Assembly: GCA_900708905.1 (NCBI GenBank)
Contig: CAADRB010000038.1
Location: forward strand, 445,892-509,891
Source of the DNA: Hymenolepis diminuta
Lineage: Eukaryota > Platyhelminthes > Cestoda > Cyclophyllidea > Hymenolepididae
Direction of reading: 5' to 3'
DNA: 64,000 bases
Shown here piece by piece: positions 1-12,700 of this stretch; positions within the stretch are counted from its first letter, which is position 1, and each line of letters begins with the position of its first letter. Position numbers and translations under genes: made by a program. Below the pieces are notes generated by a model that did no database searches, was not told the origin of the DNA, and was given only the letters and a program-made list of their open reading frames with translations.

Positions 1-502
1 TAAGGAGATAAAGAAATGTGCAACTTTTTACAGATCCATTTCTTGAAAAAGAACGAATATAACATGAAGCTTTGTTTGAAAGTGAAATTTTACATGAGCT
101 TTCGCAAGAAGCTTCCTTAACTGCGTTATATGAACTGTGGTCTTGAGCTTTCCGTGACCGTTTTTGACGGTCATTGCATCAATCTGAGCAAGTACTTCTG
201 TGATAATCTTTCATTATTCCAAACAGTCGATTTTTGAACTTCCTTGTGCATCAATACTTCAGCACCTTGAATGTTTAAACGTCTGAAGATCATTAAAGAG
301 GGTTACTTTTCAAACTATATATGTATATATATATATATAAGAACAAAATGTTTTAATTAGGAATTAACTGAAGTAATGAATCTCGTGAGACTTATCGATA
401 TTTTTGAACAGGTCTAAATCCCTCTATTTTAATCCAAAACAGCATTATTCTTTAATTACAAATTTTGTTTTGCTGAAGTAAAAGTATGTCTCTTCATTTT
501 AG
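1..502. other. Upstream non-coding sequence, probably intron of the SRCIN1-like gene
   Basis: AT-rich sequence with no supportable exon. It holds a TA dinucleotide tract (316-339) and ends in a pyrimidine-rich splice acceptor. It is best read as the 3' part of an intron whose 5' exon is outside the window. Confidence 0.55.
316..339. repeat. (TA)n microsatellite
   Basis: A near-perfect alternating T/A run of about 24 bases with one G interruption. Confidence 0.85.
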
Positions 503-761
503 ACTATTTCCAAATGGTTCTTTGCTGAAATTGCTAATCAACAAAGAGAGTAATCCCCGACCAGGGATTGATGAATCATGTGCTTTGTCACAGCAAAACA
601 GCAATAGCAGTAATAACAGTAGTGCCAGCAATAATAGCAGTCCTCCTCTAATTTACCCAAATAACCAGTTCCCTGATTATTTGGCCGCCCCACTTCTCGC
701 TCGAAAATACCCTACCACCTCCTCCTCAGCAACAGCTATCACTGCATTGTTCCAAAAACAG
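503..761 (+). CDS. SRCIN1-like, first visible exon
   Basis: The acceptor is a pyrimidine-rich tract ending in TTTTAG at 502 and the donor is GTAATT at 762. The first base completes a codon from an exon outside the window, and the exon ends in phase 0. It encodes 86 residues beginning LFPNGSLLKLL, with a Gln/Asn/Ser-rich run in the middle (about 591-645). An ATG at 486 is in frame and could be a start only if the acceptor at 502 is not used. The strong acceptor, and the expectation that the family has more N-terminal sequence, favour an internal exon. Confidence 0.68.
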
Positions 762-3700
762 GTAATTTTCTCCCCGTTTTACCGAATAGAATTAATGGCT
801 CCCTCTTTATTTATACCTAAGACATTGATGAAAAGCCCTCAAGAGTTTGTTTCCCCTTTTTATTTTTCTTATTTCTGGCCAAAAGTGCAACAGATGGTCG
901 AGAGTAAGCCTGCGAATACCGTGTATTCGAATGAATCCTAAAGTGGAATAAATCTATCCTTCTAAATCAGCTTTACTTATTAACAAATTTGAAAAGCGTA
1001 TTTAAGGAAGTGTTAAACATTACGTGAGTTAGGTAGAGAGATGGTATTCTGGAGCCGCCCATATGAGGAAATAACATTTTGCCATATCTCTTGTTCACCT
1101 GAATTCCTTACGGCACAGATAATATCCCTTACTTAATGAGCTTGATTCTTGATCATTGCATCACAATGGCCAGCAAAAAATAATAGTAATAAATATTTGT
1201 AATAACATTTGATAGATAGAAAGCATTTGGAGTAGCCTTTATAAATAGCTCACATTCTTCTAATCCCATTCTCAACAACAAAAATCGATCTCAGTAGTTA
1301 AACTAGGCTCCACAAATATGTGCTTCCAGCGTAGAACAAACAGTATTTCAACCTTTTTTGAGTATTTTGACATTAATATAATATTTGAACAATTTTTCTA
1401 CAATAATTATAGTGATAGGAAGGGTAGATTTAATTTAAATCTTTCTATAAACACTCAAGCTGAGAGCCAAAAGTGGTCAACAAATATCAAATTACTTAAC
1501 ATAACATTACTATCGTCACTTTATTCAAGTGATTACTGATCAATTAAATAATTATTGCCATGAAATTTTTTAATTCACCAAAAGGGGTGCTTTTAGAGCT
1601 ACATTCATATTTACTATAATGAGAAACATTGAATCAGAAAACAGTAATGGATGAAATAATTTAATATAATGCTCGACTAATTTGTCTTGACTTTAACTGT
1701 TCTTATGTACATGCAAAGTAATCATCAACGAAGTACTAATAAATACATAAAAAGTTTCTCTGCACTCCAATTGTCAATGACGGTTAAATTGTTAGGATGT
1801 TTTTAGGCAGGATATGTGAAGATCAATTCCTCAACACTAGAAATTCCCATACTGTGGATAAAGAGAACAAAGCCTGACTACAGCTCCTCAGAGCACACTC
1901 GTATTTTAAGTTGTGTTTGTAGAAGTCGTTTAAACTTGATTCGTGAATTAGATAAACAAACTACATGTTCGTTTGAGGCTGATTTCTTCTCTCTATTGAC
2001 ATAAGAGAAGAAATTCATTTTATTTATTTAAAAATGTAGAAATTCTCGGATATGTTGATATGAATTAAAATTAAGTAATCTGGTATTTACGCAAATCTAT
2101 ATATTAAATCAGTTTTCTAGGGAAATTTTTTTTCTCTTCCTGTCATATTCGTTTGTATATCACTGCTGTATACTGAAGTGCAGTGATAATAAATTCCGTT
2201 TTTGGATTTAATAGCAGCTGTTATTGGTGTGCACTTAAGTGTTCTTTGTCTAATTCTTAATGTTATTTCTTATTGATTTCTTTGATAGGAAGTAATAGAA
2301 GAAGTTGCAAGAAACGAGAAATTGATTTCAAATCACCCCTCATCTCCAGGAAGCATGCATTCACAGATACCTTCTGGTGGGACCCCCACCCGTCTCCCAA
2401 TACATTCGACTCTAATTCCAGCTACCATGCAAGTGGGTTCAAATGGGGAGCGTCATTTAATCCTCCACTATCCTGATGGACATTCAGTGGCTGCGACGGC
2501 ACTACCCAACCAGTCTGGTCAATTCCATCTTGTTCCAATGATTTCTAATCATCAATCGACCTCGCAGACAGCACAAGGCCAGAGCACCCAGCCTCCTACA
2601 ACGCTGAGAATAGTACAGACGGCTTCTGATTTGACTCATTCTAAGCGGCAGAGCAATGGCGAATCGCACACACATCTTGTGAGGAATAAAGCCGGACAGA
2701 AATTGGAATTAGTCTGTACTTGTCCTCCTGAATTGCACCAAGGTGAGATTAACGCTTTTCGAGGAAATGAAAATGTTGTTGTTGTTGTTGTTATGTTGCA
2801 AATTAATTAAATTACTCAATTAGTGAAAAGTAGTGGTTTTGAAATCGAAATGAATATAGAGGTTTGAATCACATATAATCCTCATAAATTAACATGTTTC
2901 TAATTAATCTCAATTTGCCTTTCTTGAAATAAAATCTTCCACAAGCAAAAGAATAAGTGCTCTTTAATCATCAATATATGTACTAACATTATTCATTAAG
3001 GAATGCTGACAAATATGTTACATTTTGTGCAATTTAGGAGTTTTTCTCATGAAAAGAATTTGATTATTTGCATCTGATTTAAAGTATCAAGAGGTCACAT
3101 TTATTTCTTCACCTTTCTACTGACTGAAAGCATTTTAAAATCACACCTTTTAGTGTAATTTCAAGCTAATTTGTAAATTTTATGAAGTACTGTCACTTTG
3201 TAATATTTGTTTGGCATTTTAAATCAGAATTCGGCGAAGTGATGACACTTAAGAACATTTTCTTTAATCCCTGACACTGCCAAATGTTAATAATCTTGTA
3301 AAGCATCTGATTTCAAAAGAAGATTGAGTTGGAGTGAATAATTAAGTCAGGGTATGAGCTTAGCCTTTTTTTAAACTTCAAATGTCATAGGTTTTTAGCA
3401 TAGTTCAATGCTTCATATCTTAACGTCCCAAAGTTCGAATTACAGAATTTGATCAATAGATTTCCAAATGATTTCATGTCCAAATCATTTGGAGCTTATT
3501 GAGTAGTTTGTTCAATTTTGCCCATATTTAAAGCCAAAATAGTAATGTGCATTTTCCATTTCAAAGGAATAAATTATATTCCAATGTCCACGAATTAGGT
3601 CATCCATCTTGAATATACTTTTCTTTGCACTGTAAAATTAGTGTGTAAAAATTTTCTCTCTCTTCAAGAACTTATGAATGTTTTAATATTGGTATGTATT

Positions 3701-6700
3701 CTCCTCTTTCTCCTGGTTTTAATGGAGTTTAACTTACAAAAAGTAAATATTTGATCTGATTATCAAACAGCAAATACTTACTTGGAATCTACGACAAATC
3801 AGACAAATTAATGGAGCTCAATCAATCCGTCTGTAACTTTCATTAAATCTCACATCCTCTCGAAAACATGTGAAAGGAGAAAAAGGTATTTTTTTAAAAT
3901 ATTCTCCCTTACCTTTAAACGTCTTTTTTCTCTTCTAAACAGAAAATAGCTTGTTGTTGTGAATACTTTAGGGAGTTGAAATGCTTTTTCTCGTTCATAA
4001 CGCTAAGTCTTACACTGCTTCTTAACTGTGAAGGAAAGTGGTAAGATAAAATACACAATTCGCTCTATTTTTTCAGTTATATATACTTATTCTGCTTCTG
4101 ATAATTGCCTCGAAACACCCTCGTTGAGTTATTAAAGTGCGATAATTGTCTTGTATCATTTTTTTTATTCATTGCTTACGAATGATAAATTGGTAACATT
4201 TAAATATTGAGAAATTTCTACATTTCTGCTTTCAAATTCGAAGTATTCAAAGTTCTGTTTTATCCCTGTTCGGTAGATGCTTTAGTGACATCCATACATT
4301 ATTATTTCGGTCAAATAAAATGAAATACTAACTAGCTTAGATAGTAGGATTTCAAATGCTTACTGTAAAATTAATGAATTAAAATATTTTTCATTGTTCA
4401 TATATATTATCAATAATCCTCCTATTACAATAATCACTCAGACTTTCATTGCGTTTTCATCATTTCAAACTGGGGAGATTCTCAGGATTTTTCTTTCCTT
4501 ATCCTTTACTTTCTAAGGTACTTTTAACTCGACTGGTTGAATTGTGATTTTGATCTTTTAGTCGTTATTCACGCATTTCTTCTCACCTCAAATCCATCAA
4601 ACAACAAAAAAGCCTAAATTTATAGAAAATTGCTGTCAAAATAACTAAATAAATTCTTTTTTTCTATTCTTTAGCCATTCGTCAATCCCAAATTGATGGA
4701 TCTCATCACAACAGTCGCTTAGCAGAGGATGAACTTGTGAGAAGGATAAAAGTTTCATCAAGAAATCATCAGGGATGGATTAATTCAATTCCTATAATCG
4801 AGCAGCACAATATTCCAAGTGGCGAGAGCAGTGAAACCTTTCAAGAATCTGATTCTTCAGGTGGCAGTGGTTATGGAACTACCTTCTCTAATTACCGACA
4901 GAAGGTAGTTCTACCTGATACTCTCCTCAACTCAGTGCTCAATGATCAAGCTAAAAGTCACTCAAAACCTCCTCAAACTCTTGAGGAAGCACAGTACGTT
5001 TCTGCTCATTGATTTAATCCCCCTTACTAATTTCGTATTCCCATTCAAATGATTTCGATTATACTGTGTGGGCATGCCGATTTAATTGAGTCTATTATTA
5101 ATAGCTTCTGTAATTTTTGTATCTCCCACCTCTCTTTGATATTACTAGGCTTCGAATTGCTCAAATGGAAAGCCAATTAAATAAACTTACGTCTTGGTTC
5201 CGAGCTATACATACTCAGGGTGGAATGGAATTTTACGCCTCTGGACAAATACGTACGTTTTTATTATTGTTGCCTTAGTTACGATTTCATACATAAAAAA
5301 TGTTAAAAACAACTAATTTCTTGCCTAATATTCGTATATGTGCCTTTTAAGCCTTATTGTCAAACTATTAGGTAAATAAGGTTTTGGCATTTGATTTGGT
5401 ATTTGAAATTAAATATTTCACCTGATTTAAAAAAGGCACAAAAACAGAGAAAAAATTTGTAGAGTCATGATCTACGTACTAGAAGTAATTACTTTTGGAT
5501 AGATCACCTTAATAACTAACTATTGAGTATTTTTTAGAACCCGATTTATCACTTTAGCAGTTGGATGGATAAATAATATGCCATAGACTCCTATGAGCAC
5601 TGACACAGGGATGCATATATTCCAACAAATAAGATAAAATAGAACTTTATGTGCTAAGACGTCATTTTTATTATTGATTAACTGTTTTTATGAGTTCAAA
5701 AATACACTAAATATGAAAGTTGATAACTTTAGGGAATATCTGAGGTTGCCAAATAAAGAAATTTTTCAAATCAGATCTTTAAAATTATGGATTTTCTAGT
5801 AAACAGAGCATTTTGTGCCAATGTTTCCTGAAATTTGTTCCCTTCAAAATTATTCCTTCTAAAATGGAATAGACCAGGAAGCACTTTTGAAATGTCATTA
5901 AATTTCACAAATTAAATGATCTCATAAATTGTTATCTGGATTTAAAATATTCTCCAAATTGAGATATTTACAAGCGGGAATAACAAAAATAAACGTCGAT
6001 AATTTTAAAGATAGCCCTGAGTACACTCAAATTCCCAGATAAGTTGCTTAATGCTAAATTAGTTTTTAGATCTAAAAGAAACACGTCGGAATAAAGCCAC
6101 CTTGTTTATCTTCTTTTTTTTCTCCCACCTAATTTATAAATTAAATTTGCTGCTTTGTCCGAAATTATTACCTCTCGATTATTTTTTGTGTAGGAAAAAT
6201 TAACGACGCGAAAACTAGTTCTTAATATCATTTGGCCAGTTAGTTCAAACATATGAATACGGCCGATATTTATTGAACTGCCGATACAAATCGGAGGGTG
6301 TTTTACTTTACATTAGTGGCAAAATAGAATTGAGGTAATAATTATCGTTAATTTAATATAGAATTAGGCGGTCAAACGGGAACGTGAATAGTACTTATTG
6401 ACGTTAAGAGATTATATTTGAAAATGTTAGTCTTAAAACAGGGGTTCCTAAGATGCTTTAGCTGCGATCGGTGCCTCAAAGAGCACTCGGTAAAACTGGA
6501 ACATAGGTTAGAAGACGACCGGTAACAATTCGCTAGATTTCGGCATTCAGAAGCAAGAATTTGTGTTTATTTTAATTATTTTAAAACCGCTTTTTACTAT
6601 TAGCATAAGAAAACGACATTTTTTCCATCTTTTGAGCTGACTATCCTTGAGGGCTGTAATCTTTACTATCCCATAAATTTTTCAAATTGTAAGTCGGAGT

Positions 6701-9700
6701 TTTTTATTTTCAGCCAAAAATAATGACTCTAATCACTGCTCCGACTCTTATGGACAATGTTCCCATTCCGTGTCCCCTCCCTCCCACTCTTCAAATCGAC
6801 ACCGTCTTCTTTCCGCATATAGGGAACTGAAAGAACTTCGTTTGGATCTCCAATCACTGCGCGAAACTCATGCAGCCAATACACGCCAAATGCAAAGTCT
6901 ATCCGATTCTGTTGTAAAAGAAATTTCTGTACGTAAGCATTACATATTTGAATCAGATAGATTGTCATGTGAAATAGCATGAAAACACTCTTTGTTTCTT
7001 TTGACATGATTTTTCAGTAGTCGAAATGTGATAAGATCTGTGCAACCAAAGGCATAAATATTTCCCTGTTTTTTGCATCCATTACTTATTTAATAGTGTG
7101 TCTATGCAGAGGTGTTTCTTATATCAACGTTTTAGACGTTTAGCTGGATGCACATATATTTAATGTTCCTCCTGACATTTGAATAAAGATCAAATAATAC
7201 CACTTTTTGCCTATCATATAAGATCCTTCAGTTCCTAATTCAAAAACTGTCTATAGGATATGCATTTGGATCATCATATTGAAGATCCAATTAATTTTTA
7301 AAGGTAACTTGGCGCAAGGTGTAAAAGGAGAAGCTGTACAAAAATTCAGGGTTTGTGCTGCATTGTCTAAAAATTACAAGATTAAGTAATGGGAAAGAAT
7401 CCACTTAGATGTCATTTAAATAAGAGAAATTATTTATTTTTTACTAATAATCCAATTGAATAGCCTATAGTAAACTAAGCTGTCAGTGCATATATATTAG
7501 TAACAACGTAATGGTTTGGCTATCAAAATTGCATTAGCATTAATAGTACTTTTATAATGTGTGGTCAAGACCGCAGTTATAGGTATGCTTCAATTGCTCA
7601 AACTCCATAGAGAGAGAGGAGCAGGACTATTCGGATTGGACGTGATTTATTGATTTAATTTACTCACAATTTATATTATATGTCCAGTGCGACAAAATAA
7701 GATTGGTCAGACAACGGAACAATCGATGAATGACGGTTGACTTCGTTATGCTGTGACCTGCCTTGGTTATGACGAGAAAGTGGCAACGATATTGCCCTTT
7801 TTGTGCTTTGTAAAGCATTTTTACATGCCTATTGATTACTAACGAACCGATTAATCCTATTTCCATTGAATTGCAAATAGCGCAGAATCAGATTTACTCA
7901 GAAACTTAAGATTTTAATCCCAAACTTTGAGCTTTGTAATATTAGGGCACTATGGATAGCCTGATTCATACGGATCCAATTACTTGAATTTTTTACGTTC
8001 TAACTTTATACATAAAGTCTTTCCTCTTTCTTTTAATATTTACAGGACTATTTTACTGTTTTCAGTTTTTAGACCTAGATTTGCAACGGAAAATAGTAAG
8101 TATGATATTCGAGGTGATATGTTTGTATTTTTTAAATACTCTCCTGCTTTTTGGGCTCAATGTCAACTATTTTAGATGTTCAATTTAATCATTAATTTAA
8201 ACTTGGATATTGTTCACTTTATTGCTGCTGCATAATATTCAGCATATTTTGCGGTTAAATCTTTCAATATTATTCATCACTTATTTTTCATTCATTCTAA
8301 AGTAAGCTACGAAATTAGCCTTGAGTAATTAGATGGGGGCGTTCTTCGTCTCATTTCTGCCAGACAGATTTAAATTTGAGCTATTTTCCCTCGAACTCCA
8401 TTAATATGATTAACGACAAATAAGGAAGAATACGAGAAGTGACAGATGGTTACTGCTATGAGATAATTTATACCCCTCTTTTTCTCCTAATGACGTCTTA
8501 TATTTTTCCCCCTTACCCAATTCTAGGAACTTCTCACAACTGTCCAGCCCAATGGTGCTACGCCCGTTAGAGCGGTGCAGTTAAAATTGGACAACCAAAT
8601 TGCTGACTTCAAGACAGGATATGAGAAGATTGAAACCTGGCTTGCCGATCTGGATGGTTGTATTGAGGAGATGCGAATCGATGCACTTAATCGGCGATGT
8701 CGGGTATCTGTAGCGGAAGTTGAAGCCTACGCTTTGCATTTGAGTCGCCTCAGCCAACGATTGGCCTCTTTTAAAGGTAGATACACGTAATAATTATCTT
8801 TATTTGAATAACTATTTTATAGTACTCGATTACATATATTAGAGTATTTGCCCTTATTAGTGGATGTTTCTATTCCTTAGTTTAATGGGACCGAATTAAA
8901 TATATAATTGCTTTAAGTGATGTTCGAGGGAGAACACTTATTTCGACTGCATACAATATTTTATCAAATAAATTCTCATAAAGAAATAGCATAACTCCGT
9001 ATATTAGAAATCAATCTCATAAGATGAAACATGGGAATAATTAACTTTAGATTATATTTGAAACGTTGTACATCGACTGTTTGGGGCTTCATTATAGAAT
9101 TCCTGGGCTTTCAAATCTTACAGGACAGTTCTCAGCGGTCTTTGCGTTGATCTGATCAATGGTCTTTCACAATTTTTGCATGCAAAACAACTGGTTTTCA
9201 AACTTTATGGTATGCAAATAACACATTCGACTATTTAATCTGTAGTAACTATAGGTAGCTATTTCTATCTCCCCAAACTGATTTGTAATCGGACTTTGTT
9301 AGGATCTATCTATATTGGAGAAATGGTCAGCAAATATAACTTAGATTAATTTCCGTACCGTACTTTATTCCCAATTAGCCCTATAACCATTCTCGGTCCA
9401 TTATTAAGTGTCAACAGTATCCTTGTTTGTTACGTATATATCAAATCCGCATATTAGTCGGCAAGCATCAAATTACCTAGGTTAGCAACAAACTGCAATA
9501 ATATCGACTATAAAAATTATTAATTTTACACCAACAACCATTATCAACTATTAGCTCATTATATATGAAAACAACTACGTTTAAAATACAGGTAGAATAA
9601 ATCTCACAAATAGTGGCTCTAAAGATGAAGAGGGCGTTAAAACCCTTCAAATTTGACCATTTATGATTTACTCCTTCTTTTACAGTCTCACAAATTTGAA

Positions 9701-12700
9701 CGGCATGGTAAAATGCAGAATTAAGAAAATCGAATAAAAGGCAGACCCTTGTTCTTAAAAATCGATCGTTAATGCAAATCGTCTTCAAGGCTAAATTATT
9801 AATGAATAGAACTTTGCAAAAAACACAATGTCTTTTTGATCATATAGACATATAGACACCAATCGCAGCTAATCAATATGGAAATCTCCGATTTTAGGAT
9901 CGATAGCTACGAAATACCCTGCTATCCCTTTGGTATATGCAAAGAAAAAGATGGTATATTCCCTTTTCAAAATTGGCTCTATTGTGAACGCATTGCAAGA
10001 TGGAATAAATTAAATTTGAGCAATATATTAAAAGAAATGATGGACGTAAGTCAAGAAATAATTCCTAGAAGAAGTCCATTAGAAATAGACCTCACTAATT
10101 ATTGAAAATAAAAATATATGTCGAACTGAAAGAAAATCGGTATTTTTTTCCGTCGATATATCTCATTTTGAGAGTCATATTTACATTTCTTCATTCATTA
10201 CCTAAAAGGGTTATTAATTCTTGAAGTTTGATTTTCTAAGCTATTCTACGAACATTTTAGGTCAACCAAATCAACCGAATTTGTCATATTATGTGATTTA
10301 AATTTGCATTAAATTATCGGTAGTAGTAAACCAAAATGGATAATTTGTAATAATCCATAACAAAAGGTTTGATTTCCGTTTAACATATCCAAGTTATTTA
10401 TTTGCTTAATGTTACAGAGGCCTTTCCGTAAGTAAAATGATTCAAAAATTATTCTATTTCTTTTACGTCCTAAAAGTATATTTCTGTATTTTTCTGCTCA
10501 TTATTATGTGGTAAGGCTTTCTCGCACAATTTTGAAAGTGTACTACACACTTTCCAATTTGTACCAATTGCATTTGATGAATTTCTTCAGTACATGGTGT
10601 TTATATATTTCTTCATGCAGAAAATAACCATTGCTTTCGTCCACGTTTCTGTCATTGGGCAGTAAAAACCGAAATTATTGTGTTTTGACAACTTTAAATG
10701 TCTGAGACACTGCAATAGGATATGTAGGGAATCCGATTTGCACCCCATTCAATCTGCTTTGCCTTGTAGGAATTCTTAGCATTTTTACACTACTATATGA
10801 TGCAGAAATTCAACTTACATAATATATGTTCATTATTTTTTTAATAATGCTAACAACAGCTTAGTATTGTTACATTTTATATTTTTTTCATTGATTATAT
10901 GTTTACCTTCTTCGAAATAGGTCAAATTCCAGAAATCTGCAATGCCTCGAACTTACTCTCACTCGTAATTGAAGCTGAAATTAAACTCCAAAATGAGTTA
11001 GTTTATATATAAATGAATATAATTTCTTAAACTTTTTTCTATAACTATTATCTTTTATTAATCATAGATATCTTTCAAATGAGCCGAAACGGATTGATGT
11101 GGCCTTATCGACTTGCAAGCAACTAACTTGCACTCTATTTACGCTCAAGAGGTAAGTTAGGAATAGTAATTTTGTGGAATTTGAAATGAAATTGCTCGAT
11201 TTATAACCCCATTTGCGTTTCTAGATTAGCAGCAGTTCAAGAAAACGGAATTAGTATAAATATTCCCACTTTGCGAACCATTCGTGATCCGAGACCGGAA
11301 GATAAGAAGTTATACCTCCAGCAAATCTCAAAAATAGTACCCAATCATGAAGCAAGAATGCTGGGTCTTGCAGTAAGTTGCCCTTTCACAATATAATACT
11401 GTTACCGAAAGATAGCAATCTGTATTGCGTTCCATAAGGTAGAGGCCTTGCGAATTTATCGATATGTACATATAATTAGAGCAACTTAAAACAGTAAAAA
11501 TCTGAGTTGCTGGATTGTACGCATCTTAATGTATAAAATCCAAAATATAATTGCTGGGATCGAAGAAAATGGATATACGTTATATGAAATGAGAAATTTT
11601 TCTTTTTCCGTATTCCCGTCTTATGAGATTGCAGAATCTGATAGAACATGCCATATTAATTTATCAAAAAATACATAGGATTGAATTTTCCATTACCCGT
11701 TTCCTTTCATAGTTATTAGAGATTTGAAATCTGATTTTTATCAGCCATACATTATTTCAAGTTCATTAATTCAGATTAAATAAATTATTTTCCAAATGCT
11801 TTTGCCATATGCACTTCTAGGCATTCATGACCGCCATTCCTAATGTCCACCTTAGTTTTAGCGATTCGTCCAGATCCGAGTTTTTGAGAAGAATGGTGAG
11901 AATGGTGAATGATGACGAGATTAGAAGTTTGATAACATTGCTCCTTGTTTATGATATAATGTGATTATAAAAAATCTCAGAAATTAAGGTAAACATCGAG
12001 GAATGGTTAGAGAAGTTCACCACGGAAATATTTTCAATCCATTCGATGATGATAGCAAATTTCTAGGCCATCTGCCTGCTCCTACAGATAAAAGAGATTA
12101 AACATCTGTAGACTGGCTAGGAAAATTTTTACTTCAAGCATCAGATTGAATAAAGAATGCAAAGGTGCTCGTGTAGGATACTTTAATCTGCAAACATTAA
12201 ATTCAATTTCTTTAGAGTACTCTGCTCGTGTTTACTTCTGTAGTCTGAATGCAAAGGGGTAGGTTGTTGAGTGACAGAGATAATTATTACAATCTAGCGA
12301 CATGTGATTTCAATTGATTTAAAAAAGTCCTGTTCCAATTATTAACCGACGTTAGATCCCAGCAGGGATGTAGGACTAACTGGTTGCCACACGTTTTTCT
12401 GTTAATATAAAATTAGATTTATGTATAATAAACTGGTTTTCCAAAGGTAGTATATTGTGGAAAATGGGGAAAGTATGTAAAACAGTCCAATAAGATATGA
12501 AGGGTAATAGAATGTGGATTTGAAATAATAGAATAATATAGGAACATTAGTCGTCACACCATCCAAATGAATTGTCTCTTCTATTGATAGGTAATAGCTT
12601 CTTATTACTGTGACAGTTTTAACCTAGCAGTGTTAAATAGAATTTACTCAAGAAAATTTTAGAATTTATATACCGGAATATTTTTAACCACCGAGGCAAA

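Noticed and set aside
2273..2476. Alternative frame over SRCIN1-like exon 2
   Set aside because: Shadow frame; the supported frame is in phase with exons on both sides.
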